Assembly (NCBI RefSeq): GCF_003240585.1
Contig: NZ_PCDP01000035.1
Location: forward strand, 558,001-622,000
Reading direction: 5' to 3'
DNA length: 64,000 nucleotides
Origin: Arminella tubonensis
GTDB taxonomy: Bacteria; Pseudomonadota; Alphaproteobacteria; Rhizobiales; Rhizobiaceae
This document shows, piece after piece, positions 43,697 to 53,463 of the stretch. The position numbers and the translations under genes were made by a program. Numbering within the stretch: position 1 is the stretch's first letter; each line of letters begins with the position of its first letter. A model generated the notes under the pieces. It was not told the DNA's origin, did no database searches, and saw only the letters and a list, made by a program, of their open reading frames with translations.

Positions 43697-44995
43697 TCAG
43701 GCAGCGATAAACTCGTTCCAGCGCTTCACCATGTAGCGGTCTTCGTCCATGACCGAGTTCCAGCAGGCGACGTGGCCCATGCGCTCTTCGAACGAACCGC
43801 CGTCGCGAACTGCTCCGGCCTTCTCCATGACCTTGCCTTCAGGAGACATGATGTCGCCCTGGGCTGGCTTGCCTTCGATCCAGTAGCCCCACTCGTCTGC
43901 CGTCATGAAGTTCTTGGCCGTGTCCATGCAGGCCGAGTAGTAGCCCTGGCGGTTGAGATAGCCGCCGACCCAGCCGGATGTGTACCAGTTGATGTACTCG
44001 TAGGCCGCGTCGAGCTGCGCACCCGACAGGTGCTTGGCAAGGCCGAGACCACCGCCCCATGAACGGTAGCCTTCCTTGAGCGGCTGGAACTTGCAGGCGA
44101 TGCCCTTGGAGCGGACGGCGGCAACCGCCGGCGACCACATGGACTGGATGACGACTTCGCCCGACGCCATCAGGTTGACCGACTCGTCGAAGGACTTCCA
44201 GAAGGCGCGGAACTGGCCGTCGCCCTTGGTCTTGATCAGGAAGTCGATCGTCTTGTCGATTTCCGCCTTCGTCATGTTGCCCTTGTCGGCATATTTGATG
44301 TGACCGGACGCTTCCATGATCATGGCAGCATCCATGATCCCGATCGACGGGATGTTGAGGATCGCGGTCTTGCCCTTGAAGGCCGGATCGAGGATGTCAG
44401 CCCAGCTGGTGATGTCGCGGCCGACGAGATCCGGGCGGATGCCGAGGGTATCGGCGTTGTAGATGGTCGGAACCATCGTCATCCACTCGGTCGGCTTCTT
44501 GGCGAATTTCTTGCTTTCCTGCCCTTCGACGAAGCCGACTGTGTGCGGAGCAGTACCCTGCGCGATCACGCTGTCCGGCTTCAGCTTGCCGGTGATGAAC
44601 AGCGGCACGATCTTGTCGAAATATTTCAGCTTCTTGGTATCCATCGGCTGAAGGACGCCCGTTGGAAACACCTTCTTGGCGATCCAGTATTCGATGTCGG
44701 CGATATCGTAGCTATTGGGCTGCGTCACGGCGCGCTGGGCGGCGGCGTCGGAGTCGGTTGCCGTCATTTCGAGCGTGATGCCGAGGTCGGCCTTGCACTT
44801 GTCGGCGATGGCGTTGAGGTTGGAAACGCCGGTACCGAACTGGCGAAGCGTGATGTTTGTCTGCGCCCAGATCGTTGGAAAGCCGGTGATGAGGCCGGAG
44901 CCTGCAACGGCGCCGACCGCGGCGGCACCGGTCTTAAGCAATGTACGGCGGGAAATGCCCCCTGCCGTCTCGGTGGATTTGGTTTCCTTGGTCAT
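43697..44995 (-). CDS. ABC transporter substrate-binding protein (PotD-type, Tat signal)
   Basis: 432 residues from ATG 44995, with AAGGGAA upstream; a longer frame would run into the ATPase gene. A twin-arginine signal peptide is visible (GISRRTLLKTGAAAVGAVAG, then cleavage near IWA-QTN). The mature part is the type-II binding-protein fold of the spermidine/putrescine group (SYDIADIEYWIAKKVFPTGV, ASGEVVIQSMWSPAVAAVRS). At 432 residues it is longer than PotD (about 350). Export by Tat implies folding, perhaps with ligand or cofactor, before transport. Substrate unknown. Confidence 0.9.
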   Translation of the reverse strand: MTKETKSTETAGGISRRTLLKTGAAAVGAVAGSGLITGFPTIWAQTNITLRQFGTGVSNLNAIADKCKADLGITLEMTATDSDAAAQRAVTQPNSYDIADIEYWIAKKVFPTGVLQPMDTKKLKYFDKIVPLFITGKLKPDSVIAQGTAPHTVGFVEGQESKKFAKKPTEWMTMVPTIYNADTLGIRPDLVGRDITSWADILDPAFKGKTAILNIPSIGIMDAAMIMEASGHIKYADKGNMTKAEIDKTIDFLIKTKGDGQFRAFWKSFDESVNLMASGEVVIQSMWSPAVAAVRSKGIACKFQPLKEGYRSWGGGLGLAKHLSGAQLDAAYEYINWYTSGWVGGYLNRQGYYSACMDTAKNFMTADEWGYWIEGKPAQGDIMSPEGKVMEKAGAVRDGGSFEERMGHVACWNSVMDEDRYMVKRWNEFIAA

Positions 44996-45027
44996 TTGCT
45001 GTTCCCTTTTTTTGGATGATGGAAAGA

Positions 45028-46113
45028 TCAGGCTGAAACCCGGCCGAGGAGGACCGCATCCTCCAAGGCCCAACTCAAAGACAGTGCATCGCCGACCGAG
45101 ACCGGTTTGGCGAAGTATTCCGTGTCGCGAATGATGGCCGTAAAGTCTTCGCTGCCCGCGCCTATGACTGTGATTTTTACGGAAGCGCCGCGGTATTCGA
45201 CATTCGAAACGATGCCGTTGAAACCGAGGCTCTTCTCAGATGGTGGCGCCAGCCGCACCCGATCGGTGCGGATGCCGATGTCGATCGGAGCACCAGTCTC
45301 CGTTGCCTTGCCGCGAACGGAGAATGTCTGCCCCTCGGGAACCTCCAGCTTGACGACGCCGTCCTGGCTCGCCGTGACGCGGCCGGAAAGCACGTTGTGA
45401 TCGCCCATGAAGCGCGCAACGAATGCGGTCGCCGGCCGCTCGAAGACTTCGCGCGCTTCGGCCGCCTGCTCGATGCGACCGTTGTTCATCACCACGATCA
45501 GGTCAGAGAGCGCCATCGCCTCCTCCTGGCTGTGGGTCACATGAACGAAGGTGATGCCGAGCGTCTTCTGCAGCTTCTTGAGCTCCGCGCGCATGCGGAT
45601 CTTCAGGAATGGATCGAGCGCCGACAGTGGCTCGTCGAGAAGCAATGCTTCCGGATCGGTGATCAGAGCGCGGGCTAGCGCCACGCGCTGCTGCTGGCCG
45701 CCTGACAGTTGCGCCGGCCGCCGGTTGGCATAGGGCTCCATCTGCATCAGTTTCAGCATGTCGAGCGCCTTGGCCTGACGGATCTCCTTGTTGACGCCCT
45801 TCATCTTCATGCTGAAGGCGACGTTGTCGACCAGATCGAGATGCGGAAAGAGCGCGTAGTTCTGGAACATCATCGCCGTGCCACGGTCTGCTGGACGCGC
45901 GTGGGTGATCTGGCTCTCTGACAACACGACGTCGCCTTCGGACACCGTTTCATGCCCGGCTGCCATGCGCAGCGTCGAGGATTTTCCACAACCGGAGGGG
46001 CCGAGCAGGCAGCAGTAGGTACCAGCCGGAACCTTCAGATCGATGGCATCGACCGCAAGCGCATTGCCATAGCGCTTCGTCAGCCTGATAAGTTCGAGAT
46101 CGCCCTTTGCCAT
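45028..46113 (-). CDS. ABC transporter ATP-binding protein (PotA-type)
   Basis: 361 residues from ATG 46113 (AGAGG upstream); an alternative start five codons earlier is less likely. Walker A is GPSGCGKSSTLRMAAG, signature LSGGQQQRVALARALI, Walker B ALLLDEPLSALDP, H-loop VTHSQEEAMAL. The C-terminal 120 residues form the regulatory TOBE domain (FMGDHNVLSGRVTASQDGVV). It is the first gene of the operon ATPase - binding protein - PotB - PotC - racemase - GNAT, and is divergent from the GntR gene. Confidence 0.94.
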   Translation of the reverse strand: MAKGDLELIRLTKRYGNALAVDAIDLKVPAGTYCCLLGPSGCGKSSTLRMAAGHETVSEGDVVLSESQITHARPADRGTAMMFQNYALFPHLDLVDNVAFSMKMKGVNKEIRQAKALDMLKLMQMEPYANRRPAQLSGGQQQRVALARALITDPEALLLDEPLSALDPFLKIRMRAELKKLQKTLGITFVHVTHSQEEAMALSDLIVVMNNGRIEQAAEAREVFERPATAFVARFMGDHNVLSGRVTASQDGVVKLEVPEGQTFSVRGKATETGAPIDIGIRTDRVRLAPPSEKSLGFNGIVSNVEYRGASVKITVIGAGSEDFTAIIRDTEYFAKPVSVGDALSLSWALEDAVLLGRVSA

Positions 46114-46292
46114 CTGCACCTCTAGCAATATGCCTGTGCTAGAGAGTTTGCAAAGGCCGTGCCAATTGCAAAAAGTCAGATTAAACTATTGGTAATATTG
46201 CCATTTGCATATTTTGAAATTTAGGGGCAGCGCAAAACTGCCCATTTTATGGGAGCGGGAAAAAGAGCAAATGCACACAACGTAATCAGATA

Positions 46293-46326
46293 TTGTATAC
46301 AAAACTTACGTGGTATTGCGCGCAAT
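46293..46326. promoter_or_regulatory. GntR-type operator candidates
   Basis: TTGTATACAA (46293-46302) is a perfect ten-base palindrome of the TNGTATACNA type bound by GntR/FCD regulators. A second perfect palindrome, ATTGCGCGCAAT, follows at 46315-46326. Both lie between the ABC operon and the GntR gene, so autoregulation and control of the operon are plausible. A hairpin GGGCAG/CTGCCC (46225-46230/46238-46243) lies closer to the operon. Confidence 0.6.
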
Positions 46327-46386
46327 GATAGGCTATGTTGAATGCAATATAGCAACCACACTCGATTCCAGACCGATAATACAACC

Positions 46387-47094
46387 ATGCTCAAAACATC
46401 AGGGAAAAGCCGGACGGCAGGACAGCCGCCTGTGCAGCAATCGCCCGTCTACCTCGGGATCAGGAGCGCTATTCTCGGTCACAGCATCACCCCCGGCACG
46501 AAGCTGCCGGAGGACGAGCTTGGCGACATCTATTCCGTCAGCCGTACGGTCGTCCGTGCAGCGCTTCAGGCGCTCGCGCTTGATCACATCGTGTCGCTGG
46601 AGCCCAACCGCGGCGCCTTCGTCGCCAAGCCGACGCGGCTTGAAGCCCGCGAAGTGTTCGAGGCCCGCTCCCTGCTTGAGCCGAAGGTCGCCGCCATGGC
46701 AGCCGAAATTGCCAAACCCGCCGATATTGCCCTTCTCGAAAGACATATGGAAGAAGAGCATGCCGCCGTCGCCGCCGGCAAGGACGGCGAGGCGGTGCAT
46801 CTCTCCGGCCAGTTCCATGTCGCGATCGCCGAGATCGCCAATCACTCGATCTACACCGATTTCGTCCGTCGCCTCTGCTCGCGCTCGTCGCTGATCGTCG
46901 CCCTCTACTGGCGCCGCCGCGACACGATCTGCGAACACCACGCCCATCACGAACTGGTCAAGGCAATCGCCCAACACAAGCCGAAAGACGCCGCCGAACT
47001 GATGGTCAGCCACATCGTCGACCTCTTCTCCGGCCTCGACCTCTCCGAACGCGAACCGGTCGGCAAGAAACTGTCGGACATTTTGAAGGTCTGA
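46387..47094 (+). CDS. GntR-family (FadR/FCD) transcriptional regulator
   Basis: 235 residues from ATG 46387 (MLKTSGKSRTAGQ); an ATG at 46342 in frame is also possible, and neither has a strong ribosome site. The winged HTH covers about 20-85 (KLPEDELGDIYSVSRTVVRA, then LEPNRGAFVAKP). The FCD ligand domain follows with metal-binding residues around FHVAIAEIANHSIY and EHHAHHELVKAIAQHKPKDA. It is divergent from the ABC transporter/racemase operon, with palindromic operators between, so it is probably the local substrate-responsive regulator. Confidence 0.9.
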   Translation: MLKTSGKSRTAGQPPVQQSPVYLGIRSAILGHSITPGTKLPEDELGDIYSVSRTVVRAALQALALDHIVSLEPNRGAFVAKPTRLEAREVFEARSLLEPKVAAMAAEIAKPADIALLERHMEEEHAAVAAGKDGEAVHLSGQFHVAIAEIANHSIYTDFVRRLCSRSSLIVALYWRRRDTICEHHAHHELVKAIAQHKPKDAAELMVSHIVDLFSGLDLSEREPVGKKLSDILKV

Positions 47095-47257
47095 TTTCCC
47101 GCTTTTCCCCGTTCTATGAAACTTTCGTGCAACTGCCGCACAAACGTTGGCTCCATATGGCCCACCGCGAGAACGCTGTGTATAAGCGCAGGCGATCGAC
47201 AATGCTTGGGGTGCGGCACAGGTCCGCGATCCCGACGCAGGCTGAGGAATAGGTTTC

Positions 47258-48592
47258 ATGCGCATCACGATGATCGGTTCTGGTTACGTGGGTCTGGTAT
47301 CCGGCGTCTGCTTTGCGGATTTCGGCCATGACGTCATCTGCGTCGACAACGACGTCTCCAAGATCGAAGCCTTGAAGATGGGTGCGATCCCGATCTTCGA
47401 GCCGGGGCTGGAGCAGCTGGTTGCCGACAACGTCCGCTCCGGCCGCCTGTCTTTCTCGACCGCGGTAGAAGAATGCGTCGAAGCCAGCGACGTCGTCTTC
47501 ATTGCCGTCGGCACGCCGTCACGTCGTGGCGATGGCCATGCGGACCTGTCCTACGTCTATGCGGTCGCCCGCGAAATCGCCATGCACATCAAGGGCTTCA
47601 CCGTCGTCGTCACCAAGTCGACCGTGCCGGTCGGCACTGGCGACGAGGTCGAGCGCATCATCCGCGAAACCAACCCCGAGGCCGACGTCGCCGTCGTCTC
47701 CAATCCGGAGTTCCTGCGCGAGGGTGCGGCGATCGAGGACTTCAAGCGCCCCGACCGCATCGTCATCGGCCTCGACGACGACCGCGCCCGCGAAGTGATG
47801 ACCGAGGTCTACCGGCCGCTCTATCTCAACCAGGCGCCGCTGCTCTTCACCTCGCGCCGCACCTCCGAGCTGATCAAATATGCCGCCAATGCCTTCCTCG
47901 CCATGAAGATCACCTTCATCAACGAGATGGCGGACCTCTGCGAAAAAGTCGGCGCCAACGTCCAGGAAGTCTCGCGCGGCATCGGCCTCGACGGCCGCAT
48001 CGGCTCCAAATTCCTGCATGCCGGCCCGGGCTACGGCGGCTCCTGCTTTCCGAAGGACGCGCTGGCGCTGGCGAAGACCGCGCAAGACTATGACAGCCCT
48101 GTCCGCCTCATCGAGACGACGATTTCGATCAACGACAACCGCAAGCGCGCCATGGGCCGCAAGGTGGTCGCGGCGGTCGGCGGCGACGTGCGCGGCAAGA
48201 CCATCGCCGTGCTCGGCCTCACCTTCAAGCCCAACACCGACGACATGCGCGACAGCCCGGCGATCTCCGTCATCCAGGCGCTGCAGGATGCCGGCGCCAG
48301 CATCGTCGGCTACGACCCCGAAGGCATGGAGAATGCCGCCAAGGTGATCGACGACATCAGCTATGCCGACGACGCCTATGGCGCGGCGCAAGGGGCGGAC
48401 GCGGTGGTCATCGTCACCGAGTGGAACCAGTTCCGCGCGCTCGATTTCCTCAGGCTGAAATCCGTCATGAAGACGCCCGTCCTGGTCGACCTGCGCAATA
48501 TCTACCGTCGCGAGGAAGTCGTCCGGCACGGGTTCGACTATACCAGCATCGGACGGCCGACCGAGACCGGCAAAGCCGCAAAGAGGGCTTGA
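47258..48592 (+). CDS. ugd: UDP-glucose 6-dehydrogenase
   Basis: 444 residues, cytoplasmic. It oxidises UDP-glucose to UDP-glucuronate with two NAD+. The N-terminal Rossmann motif is [20 protein letters not shown], the catalytic Cys263 lies in [13 protein letters not shown], and the C-terminal domain opens [20 protein letters not shown]. It is known as rkpK in Sinorhizobium, where the product feeds capsule, exopolysaccharide and LPS. It is two bases upstream of lpsL, in an operon. Confidence 0.97.
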   Translation: MRITMIGSGYVGLVSGVCFADFGHDVICVDNDVSKIEALKMGAIPIFEPGLEQLVADNVRSGRLSFSTAVEECVEASDVVFIAVGTPSRRGDGHADLSYVYAVAREIAMHIKGFTVVVTKSTVPVGTGDEVERIIRETNPEADVAVVSNPEFLREGAAIEDFKRPDRIVIGLDDDRAREVMTEVYRPLYLNQAPLLFTSRRTSELIKYAANAFLAMKITFINEMADLCEKVGANVQEVSRGIGLDGRIGSKFLHAGPGYGGSCFPKDALALAKTAQDYDSPVRLIETTISINDNRKRAMGRKVVAAVGGDVRGKTIAVLGLTFKPNTDDMRDSPAISVIQALQDAGASIVGYDPEGMENAAKVIDDISYADDAYGAAQGADAVVIVTEWNQFRALDFLRLKSVMKTPVLVDLRNIYRREEVVRHGFDYTSIGRPTETGKAAKRA

Positions 48593-48594
48593 GC

Positions 48595-49599
48595 ATGCGT
48601 TATCTGATCACCGGCACAGCCGGCTTCATTGGCTTCCATCTGGCCAAGCGCCTGCTCGACGAAGGCAATTTCGTCGTCGGCTTCGATGGCATGACGCCCT
48701 ACTACGATGTCGCGCTGAAGGAAAAACGCCACGCGATCCTCGCCCGCTCGAACGGCTTCAAGCCCTTCGTCGGCATGCTGGAGGACAAGGCGGCGCTGGA
48801 CAAAGCCGCCGAACTTGCCGATCCCGACGTCATCGTCCATCTGGCCGCCCAGGCCGGCGTCCGCTACAGCCTGGAAAACCCGCGGTCCTATGTCGATTCC
48901 AACATTACCGGCTCGTTCAACATCATTGAGCTTGCCCGCGCGCTGAAGCCGAAGCACCTGCTGCTGGCCTCGACCTCGTCCGTCTATGGCGCCAACGAGA
49001 AGATGCCGTTTGCCGAGAGCGACAAGGCCGACGAGCAGATGACGATCTATGCGGCGACCAAGAAGAGCATGGAGCTGATGGCGCACAGCTACGCCCATCT
49101 GTTCGACATCCCGACCACCGCCTTCCGCTTCTTCACGGTCTATGGTCCCTGGGGCCGGCCCGACATGGCGCTCTTCAAGTTCGTCGATGCCGTCCGCCAC
49201 GACCGGCCGATCGAGATCTACGGCGAGGGCCGGATGAGCCGCGACTTCACCTATATCGACGATCTCGTCGAAGGTATCGTCAGGCTGATCGGCGTCGTTC
49301 CCTCGGAAGAAAACCGCGTCGCCTCCGACACCGTCGTCGACACCCTGTCGCGCAACGCTCCCTTCCGCGTCGTCAATATTGGCGGCGGCACGTCCGTCGA
49401 ACTCATGCATTTCGTCGAAATCATCGAGGCGACGCTTGGCAAACCCGCGATCCGCAAGATGCTGCCGATGCAGCCCGGCGACGTTCACCGCACCTTTGCC
49501 GACCCCGGCCTCCTGGTCGCCCTCACCGGCTTCAAGCCGCAAATCCCGGTCGAGGAAGGCGTGCGTCGCTTCGTCGAGTGGTACCAGGAAAACTATTGA
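48595..49599 (+). CDS. lpsL: UDP-glucuronate 4-epimerase (LpsL type)
   Basis: 334 residues from ATG 48595, two bases after the ugd stop. Short-chain dehydrogenase/epimerase fold: NAD motif [20 protein letters not shown], catalytic Ser/Thr in STSSVYG and YxxxK in [31 protein letters not shown] is typical of UDP-glucuronate epimerases. Making UDP-galacturonate from the ugd product fits the operon and the galacturonate-rich LPS of rhizobia. Confidence 0.94.
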   Translation: MRYLITGTAGFIGFHLAKRLLDEGNFVVGFDGMTPYYDVALKEKRHAILARSNGFKPFVGMLEDKAALDKAAELADPDVIVHLAAQAGVRYSLENPRSYVDSNITGSFNIIELARALKPKHLLLASTSSVYGANEKMPFAESDKADEQMTIYAATKKSMELMAHSYAHLFDIPTTAFRFFTVYGPWGRPDMALFKFVDAVRHDRPIEIYGEGRMSRDFTYIDDLVEGIVRLIGVVPSEENRVASDTVVDTLSRNAPFRVVNIGGGTSVELMHFVEIIEATLGKPAIRKMLPMQPGDVHRTFADPGLLVALTGFKPQIPVEEGVRRFVEWYQENY

Positions 49600-49602
49600 A
49601 AA

Positions 49603-50145
49603 TCAGGCTTTGCCGGGTCCTGCCCGGTGATAGTCCCGGTCGAAATAGACGAGCCCATGGCCGTCGTCACGACGGCGGATGGCTTCGACTTCGCACATCA
49701 GCACATCATGCGTTCCAACATCTGCTCGACGCACGATGCGGCAGTCGAACGACACTAGCGCATCCTCGAGCACGGGCGATCCAGTCGCAAGCTCCGACCA
49801 CGCGGCAGCCGCGAAACGCTCCTCGACAGGCGTCTTTCCGCCGAAAAGCCGGGACAGATCCTGATGGCCGTCGGAAAGAACATTGACGCAGAGGACGCCA
49901 TTTGCGGTCACCGCCGGATACACCGAAGCGCTGCGATTGAGGCAGACCAGCAGCGTCGGAGGACTGTCCGTAACACTGCAGACTGCCGTCGCCGCAAAGC
50001 CTGCCAAGCCTCCCGGCCCGTTGGACGTGACGATGTTGACCGCAGCGGCCATCCGCGACATGGCATCGCGGAATTCGAACCGGACGGCCTCGGCATCTAC
50101 GACGGGGGTTGCGTCCTCGATCGCCACTGACATCTTCATATTCAT
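49603..50145 (-). CDS. Flavin reductase (RutF/HpaC type)
   Basis: 180 residues from ATG 50145 (GAGGA at seven bases); longer in-frame starts add unrelated sequence. Flavin-reductase-like FMN-binding split barrel: [40 protein letters not shown], and a His/Asp motif near the end ([14 protein letters not shown]). Such enzymes supply reduced FMN to a two-component monooxygenase. No monooxygenase gene is adjacent, so the partner is unknown. It is convergent with lpsL (three bases between stops). Confidence 0.87.
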   Translation of the reverse strand: MNMKMSVAIEDATPVVDAEAVRFEFRDAMSRMAAAVNIVTSNGPGGLAGFAATAVCSVTDSPPTLLVCLNRSASVYPAVTANGVLCVNVLSDGHQDLSRLFGGKTPVEERFAAAAWSELATGSPVLEDALVSFDCRIVRRADVGTHDVLMCEVEAIRRRDDGHGLVYFDRDYHRAGPGKA

Positions 50146-50399
50146 CCCCAAGTCCTCACTCATCCAATGGCGCGACGGTGATGCTAACTTATTCGCGTCG
50201 CAGACGGGTCTCAAGAAACGACATTCTCTACGATCCCATCCACGAGGCAAGATGTTCCCTATTAAATCTATCGACAATAACAATCTTCGTTGAAAGACGC
50301 TTTATCGGTCGTATCACAAAGCGCGCCCTAGCGACGATCGCCCCGTCCCCCTTGTGGGAAGGGTTGGGGAGGGGTCTTCTGCTCCGCCTCCCGCATCCC

Positions 50400-51296
50400 T
50401 CACAAAACAGACGCGCCAACGGGCACGCGGTTTCGCCGGACCTCCAAAAGGATATGGCCGAATAGGGCGAGAAGCACGATCGGGCCGCCGATCATCGTTG
50501 CAGCCGAGGGTATTTCGCCGAGGAACATCCAGACCCACAACGGCGTCAGCGGCACTTCGAGCGAGGTCAGCAGGCTGGCGTCCGCAGCCGGCATGAGGCG
50601 CGAACCGAATGTGTAGAGACTGAGCCCCATGGCATTCTGGACCAGCCCGAACGCGATGATCAGGCCGATATCGCCGGTCGAGACCGACCCAGGCGATGCG
50701 AACCAGAAGGTCAGCAGCGAGCAGAGCCAGGCGGAGGCCGCCATAGCCGGCAGCATCGGCACGTTGCGGTGTTGGCGCATGACGACGGCAAGGCCGGCAA
50801 CCATCAGCGTCATGATTGCCGCCAGTCCCTTGCCGAGCCAACTGCCGCCGCCCCCAGCCTCGCCGGTGAGCATGACGATCACGCCCAGAAGCGCGACGCT
50901 ACTGGCAATGAGCGTCGTCAGGCTTGGCCGTTCCTTGATGAAGACATAGGCGACGCCGGCGGTAACGAACGGCACCGTCGCGTAGATCACCATCGCGTCG
51001 GCGACCGACGTATAGTAGATCGACCCGATGCCGCTGATCATCGCTGCGGTCGAAAACACCGTCGCGGCCAGCGACGGTCCCCGCATCGAGCGAATGATCC
51101 GCAAGGCGCAGCCGCGCTCGATATAGAGAAAAAGTGCAAAGACGCCGCAGCCGGAAACGATGCCGCGGCAAAAGAGGATCGTCATCAGGTCCGCATGGAT
51201 GGAGCGGACGAACAGGCCGGAAGATGACCACGCCAGGGCTGAAAGGGCCACATAGGCGACGCCGACGCGATACTGCTTCTGCTCGGCAAGCGTCAC
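50400..51296 (-). CDS. DMT/EamA-family transporter
   Basis: 298 residues from GTG 51296, chosen because GGAGG lies seven bases upstream and the first helix then begins properly (VGVAYVALSALAWSSSGLFV). Ten membrane segments as two EamA repeats, the second containing GLSLYTFGSRLMPAADASLL and TPLWVWMFLGEIPS. Family members export amino acids, metabolites or drugs; the substrate is unknown. It lies upstream of and in the same direction as the flavin reductase gene, 254 bases away. Confidence 0.88.
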   Translation of the reverse strand: MTLAEQKQYRVGVAYVALSALAWSSSGLFVRSIHADLMTILFCRGIVSGCGVFALFLYIERGCALRIIRSMRGPSLAATVFSTAAMISGIGSIYYTSVADAMVIYATVPFVTAGVAYVFIKERPSLTTLIASSVALLGVIVMLTGEAGGGGSWLGKGLAAIMTLMVAGLAVVMRQHRNVPMLPAMAASAWLCSLLTFWFASPGSVSTGDIGLIIAFGLVQNAMGLSLYTFGSRLMPAADASLLTSLEVPLTPLWVWMFLGEIPSAATMIGGPIVLLALFGHILLEVRRNRVPVGASVL

Positions 51297-51443
51297 GGCG
51301 AATCCTCCCCAGTATTTTAGGCTTGGACTATTAGCGAGCGCAGGGATTGCCGACAAGCAGGCACTGCGCCCTTTGGCGTCGCCAACGAAATAAGGCGCGG
51401 CGGTTGCAGAACCGCCACGCCTTTCACTCATGCCGGGGGATAA

Positions 51444-52055
51444 TCAGGCACAGGCTGCGAAGAATTCGCGAACAGCCTCTATTTCGTTCGGACGGATGTC
51501 GTGCCCGCCCGCATGCCATTCGATCTTCACGTCGGTTTTTTGGCGGGCGAAATAGTCCGCCAGGGCCGTCGTCGCAGGTCTGGGCGAGATCGGATCGCGC
51601 TCGCCCGCGGTGATCAACACCCGCCGCCCGGCAAGCCTGGCATCGTCCCCCGGCGTGAACGGGATAAGCGGATGCATGAGCACAGACGCATCGAACAGAT
51701 CGCCATGCTCGAACATCACGTTGGCAAGGATGTTCGCGCCGTTCGAAAATCCGAGGCCGAGGATTGCGGAGGCCTTGCGCTCCTCTGCCAGGCGCTTGAC
51801 GAAACCAGCCATCTTGTCGGTCGAGCGGGCGAGATCCGCCATGTCGTAGACGCCCTCCCCCGTTCGCTTGAAGAAGCGTGCCGCGCCATATTCCGAAACA
51901 TCCCCGCGCGGCGAGACGATGGTTGCTTCCGGCAGCAATCGGCTGCCAAAATCGAAGAACTGGTTCTCGTCGCCGCCCGTGCCGTGGAAAACGAAGAGAA
52001 TAGGCTTGCCGGCTGCACCGGCACGCAGCCGGTGCACATAGCTTGTATCGGTCAT
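51444..52055 (-). CDS. Alpha/beta hydrolase (MhqD/carboxylesterase type)
   Basis: 203 residues. The oxyanion region is ILFVFHGTGGDENQFFDFGS, the nucleophile elbow GLGFSNGANILAN with catalytic Ser, the Asp near AGERDPISP and the His in WHAGGHDIRP. The length and the GTGGDENQF motif match predicted phospholipase/carboxylesterases such as Bacillus MhqD. It lies 16 bases downstream of the ring-cleaving dioxygenase-like gene, as mhqO-mhqD do in Bacillus, where they protect from quinones. Confidence 0.87.
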   Translation of the reverse strand: MTDTSYVHRLRAGAAGKPILFVFHGTGGDENQFFDFGSRLLPEATIVSPRGDVSEYGAARFFKRTGEGVYDMADLARSTDKMAGFVKRLAEERKASAILGLGFSNGANILANVMFEHGDLFDASVLMHPLIPFTPGDDARLAGRRVLITAGERDPISPRPATTALADYFARQKTDVKIEWHAGGHDIRPNEIEAVREFFAACA

Positions 52056-52071
52056 GTCAGTTTCTCCCCGT

Positions 52072-53004
52072 TCACGCGTCCAGCGGCTCGAGATGCTGCT
52101 CGATCAGAGAGCGCAGATGCGCATGCTGTTGCGGCAGCTTCAGCGCCTCGCCGAGATGGGCCGTGTCTTCGTCACGATTGAAACCCGGTTCGTTGGTTGC
52201 GACCTCGAACAACACGCCACCCGGCGTACGGAAATAAATCGCCCAGAAGTAGTCGCGATCGATAACTGGCGTTACCTGGTGCCCGGTATCCATCAGCGCC
52301 TTGCGAACTTCCAGCTGCTTTGCGCGGTTTTCGACCGCGAAGGCGACATGGTGCACAGAACCGGCGCCGGGCATGGAGCGCGCGATATTCGGCATGGTTT
52401 CCAGGTCCACGAAGTCGGCGCCGTTCCCACCTGGGATCGCCAACCGCTTGACGCCGTCATGCGTATCGACAATCTGATAACCCATATATTTCAACAGTTC
52501 GTTCGTGGCGCCGTCATCGCGGAGCCGCATCGAAACCGAATGAAAACCACGGATGGCATGATCGGCATCGACGCCGCCATGGGTCCACGCCTGGCGCGGG
52601 TCGTCCTTGACTTCGACAAGTGCGAGACCGTCTCCATCAGGACCGGCAAAGTGCAGGCGCTTCTGGCCGAAAGATTCGTCCGCCTTGATGCCGTCGACGC
52701 CCTTGGCGGCTAAACGATCGGTCCAGTATGCGAGCGCGCCTTCCGGAACCGAAAACACTGTCGTGCCGACCTCGCCCGTGCCGGGACGGCCGCGAGGCAT
52801 CTTCCCGAATGGGAAATAGGTCATGACCGAGCCCGGTGTACCGATCTCGTCGCCATAATAGAGATGGTAGACATCCGGAGAGTCGAAATTGACGGTCTTC
52901 TTGACGCGGCGCAGGCCAAGCGTATCGGTGAAAAACTGGTTGTTGGTCTTGGCATTTCCCGCCATCGATGTGACGTGGTGGAGGCCTTTGATCTGGTCAA
53001 GCAT
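52072..53004 (-). CDS. Ring-cleaving dioxygenase/glyoxalase family protein (MhqO type)
   Basis: 310 residues with two vicinal-oxygen-chelate (glyoxalase) modules. Metal ligands are visible in IKGLHHVTSMAGNAKTN (His near residue 9), SVHHVAFAVEN (His near 220) and PGGVLFEVATNEPGF (Glu near 273). The architecture is that of MhqO/MhqA hydroquinone-type extradiol dioxygenases. Cytoplasmic. Operonic with the hydrolase gene downstream. The natural substrate, a quinol or substituted hydroquinone, is inferred from family. Confidence 0.88.
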   Translation of the reverse strand: MLDQIKGLHHVTSMAGNAKTNNQFFTDTLGLRRVKKTVNFDSPDVYHLYYGDEIGTPGSVMTYFPFGKMPRGRPGTGEVGTTVFSVPEGALAYWTDRLAAKGVDGIKADESFGQKRLHFAGPDGDGLALVEVKDDPRQAWTHGGVDADHAIRGFHSVSMRLRDDGATNELLKYMGYQIVDTHDGVKRLAIPGGNGADFVDLETMPNIARSMPGAGSVHHVAFAVENRAKQLEVRKALMDTGHQVTPVIDRDYFWAIYFRTPGGVLFEVATNEPGFNRDEDTAHLGEALKLPQQHAHLRSLIEQHLEPLDA

Positions 53005-53154
53005 TTCAAACCCCTTTCTCCGCCCGTAATTTCAGGGCGTTTCTGATGGGCAGAAGATGGTTGTCGCAGCCGCTTTCGGATAGCCCCCGATCGCCAAACG
53101 CATTGTCCTCAATTGTTGAACGATGAAGGGCTGTCGTTCAATCGACACTTCCGC

Positions 53155-53195
53155 TTGACTGAAGCGGCTCAGCACCTTATATCTAGACAGTCTAG
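53155..53195 (+). promoter_or_regulatory. Promoter and operator of the toxin-antitoxin pair
   Basis: TTGACT (53155-53160), a 16-base spacer and TTATAT (53177-53182) form a good promoter. The palindrome CTAGAC-A-GTCTAG (53183-53195) abuts the -10 and is positioned for repression by the antitoxin. AGGAGG follows eight bases before the antitoxin ATG. Confidence 0.75.
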
Positions 53196-53208
53196 CTAGG
53201 AGGCCTTC

Positions 53209-53463
53209 ATGAACTGGCAATTGCAAGACGCCAAGAATCAATTTTCGAAAGTCGTTCAAAAGGCGCGTACGGAAGGCCCGCAGATCGTAACCCTTCGGGG
53301 CGAGCGCGCTGCCGTTGTCCTGTCTGCGGATGATTACGACGCGCTTCGGGTCGGACGACCCAATCTGGTCGACGACATCTTGGCAGGTCCATCATGGGAT
53401 GACGAAATGAGCGAAACTGTCACAAGGCGCAGCAAGATGCCGAGCCGAAATGTTGCCATCTGA
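53209..53463 (+). CDS. Phd/YefM-family antitoxin
   Basis: 84 residues. The N-terminal DNA-binding fold reads MNWQLQDAKNQFSKVVQKAR, then GPQIVTLRGERAAVVLSADD, the Phd/YefM signature. The C-terminal tail, presumed to wrap the toxin, is polar (SWDDEMSETVTRR). The stop overlaps the toxin start by one base (TGATG). Expected to neutralise the PIN ribonuclease and repress its own promoter through the palindrome upstream. Confidence 0.93.
   Translation: MNWQLQDAKNQFSKVVQKARTEGPQIVTLRGERAAVVLSADDYDALRVGRPNLVDDILAGPSWDDEMSETVTRRSKMPSRNVAI

Noticed and set aside
50341..50380. Third copy of the palindromic repeat
   Set aside because: It shares only short C/G runs (GGGGAGGGG) and lacks the paired hairpins of the two accepted copies.
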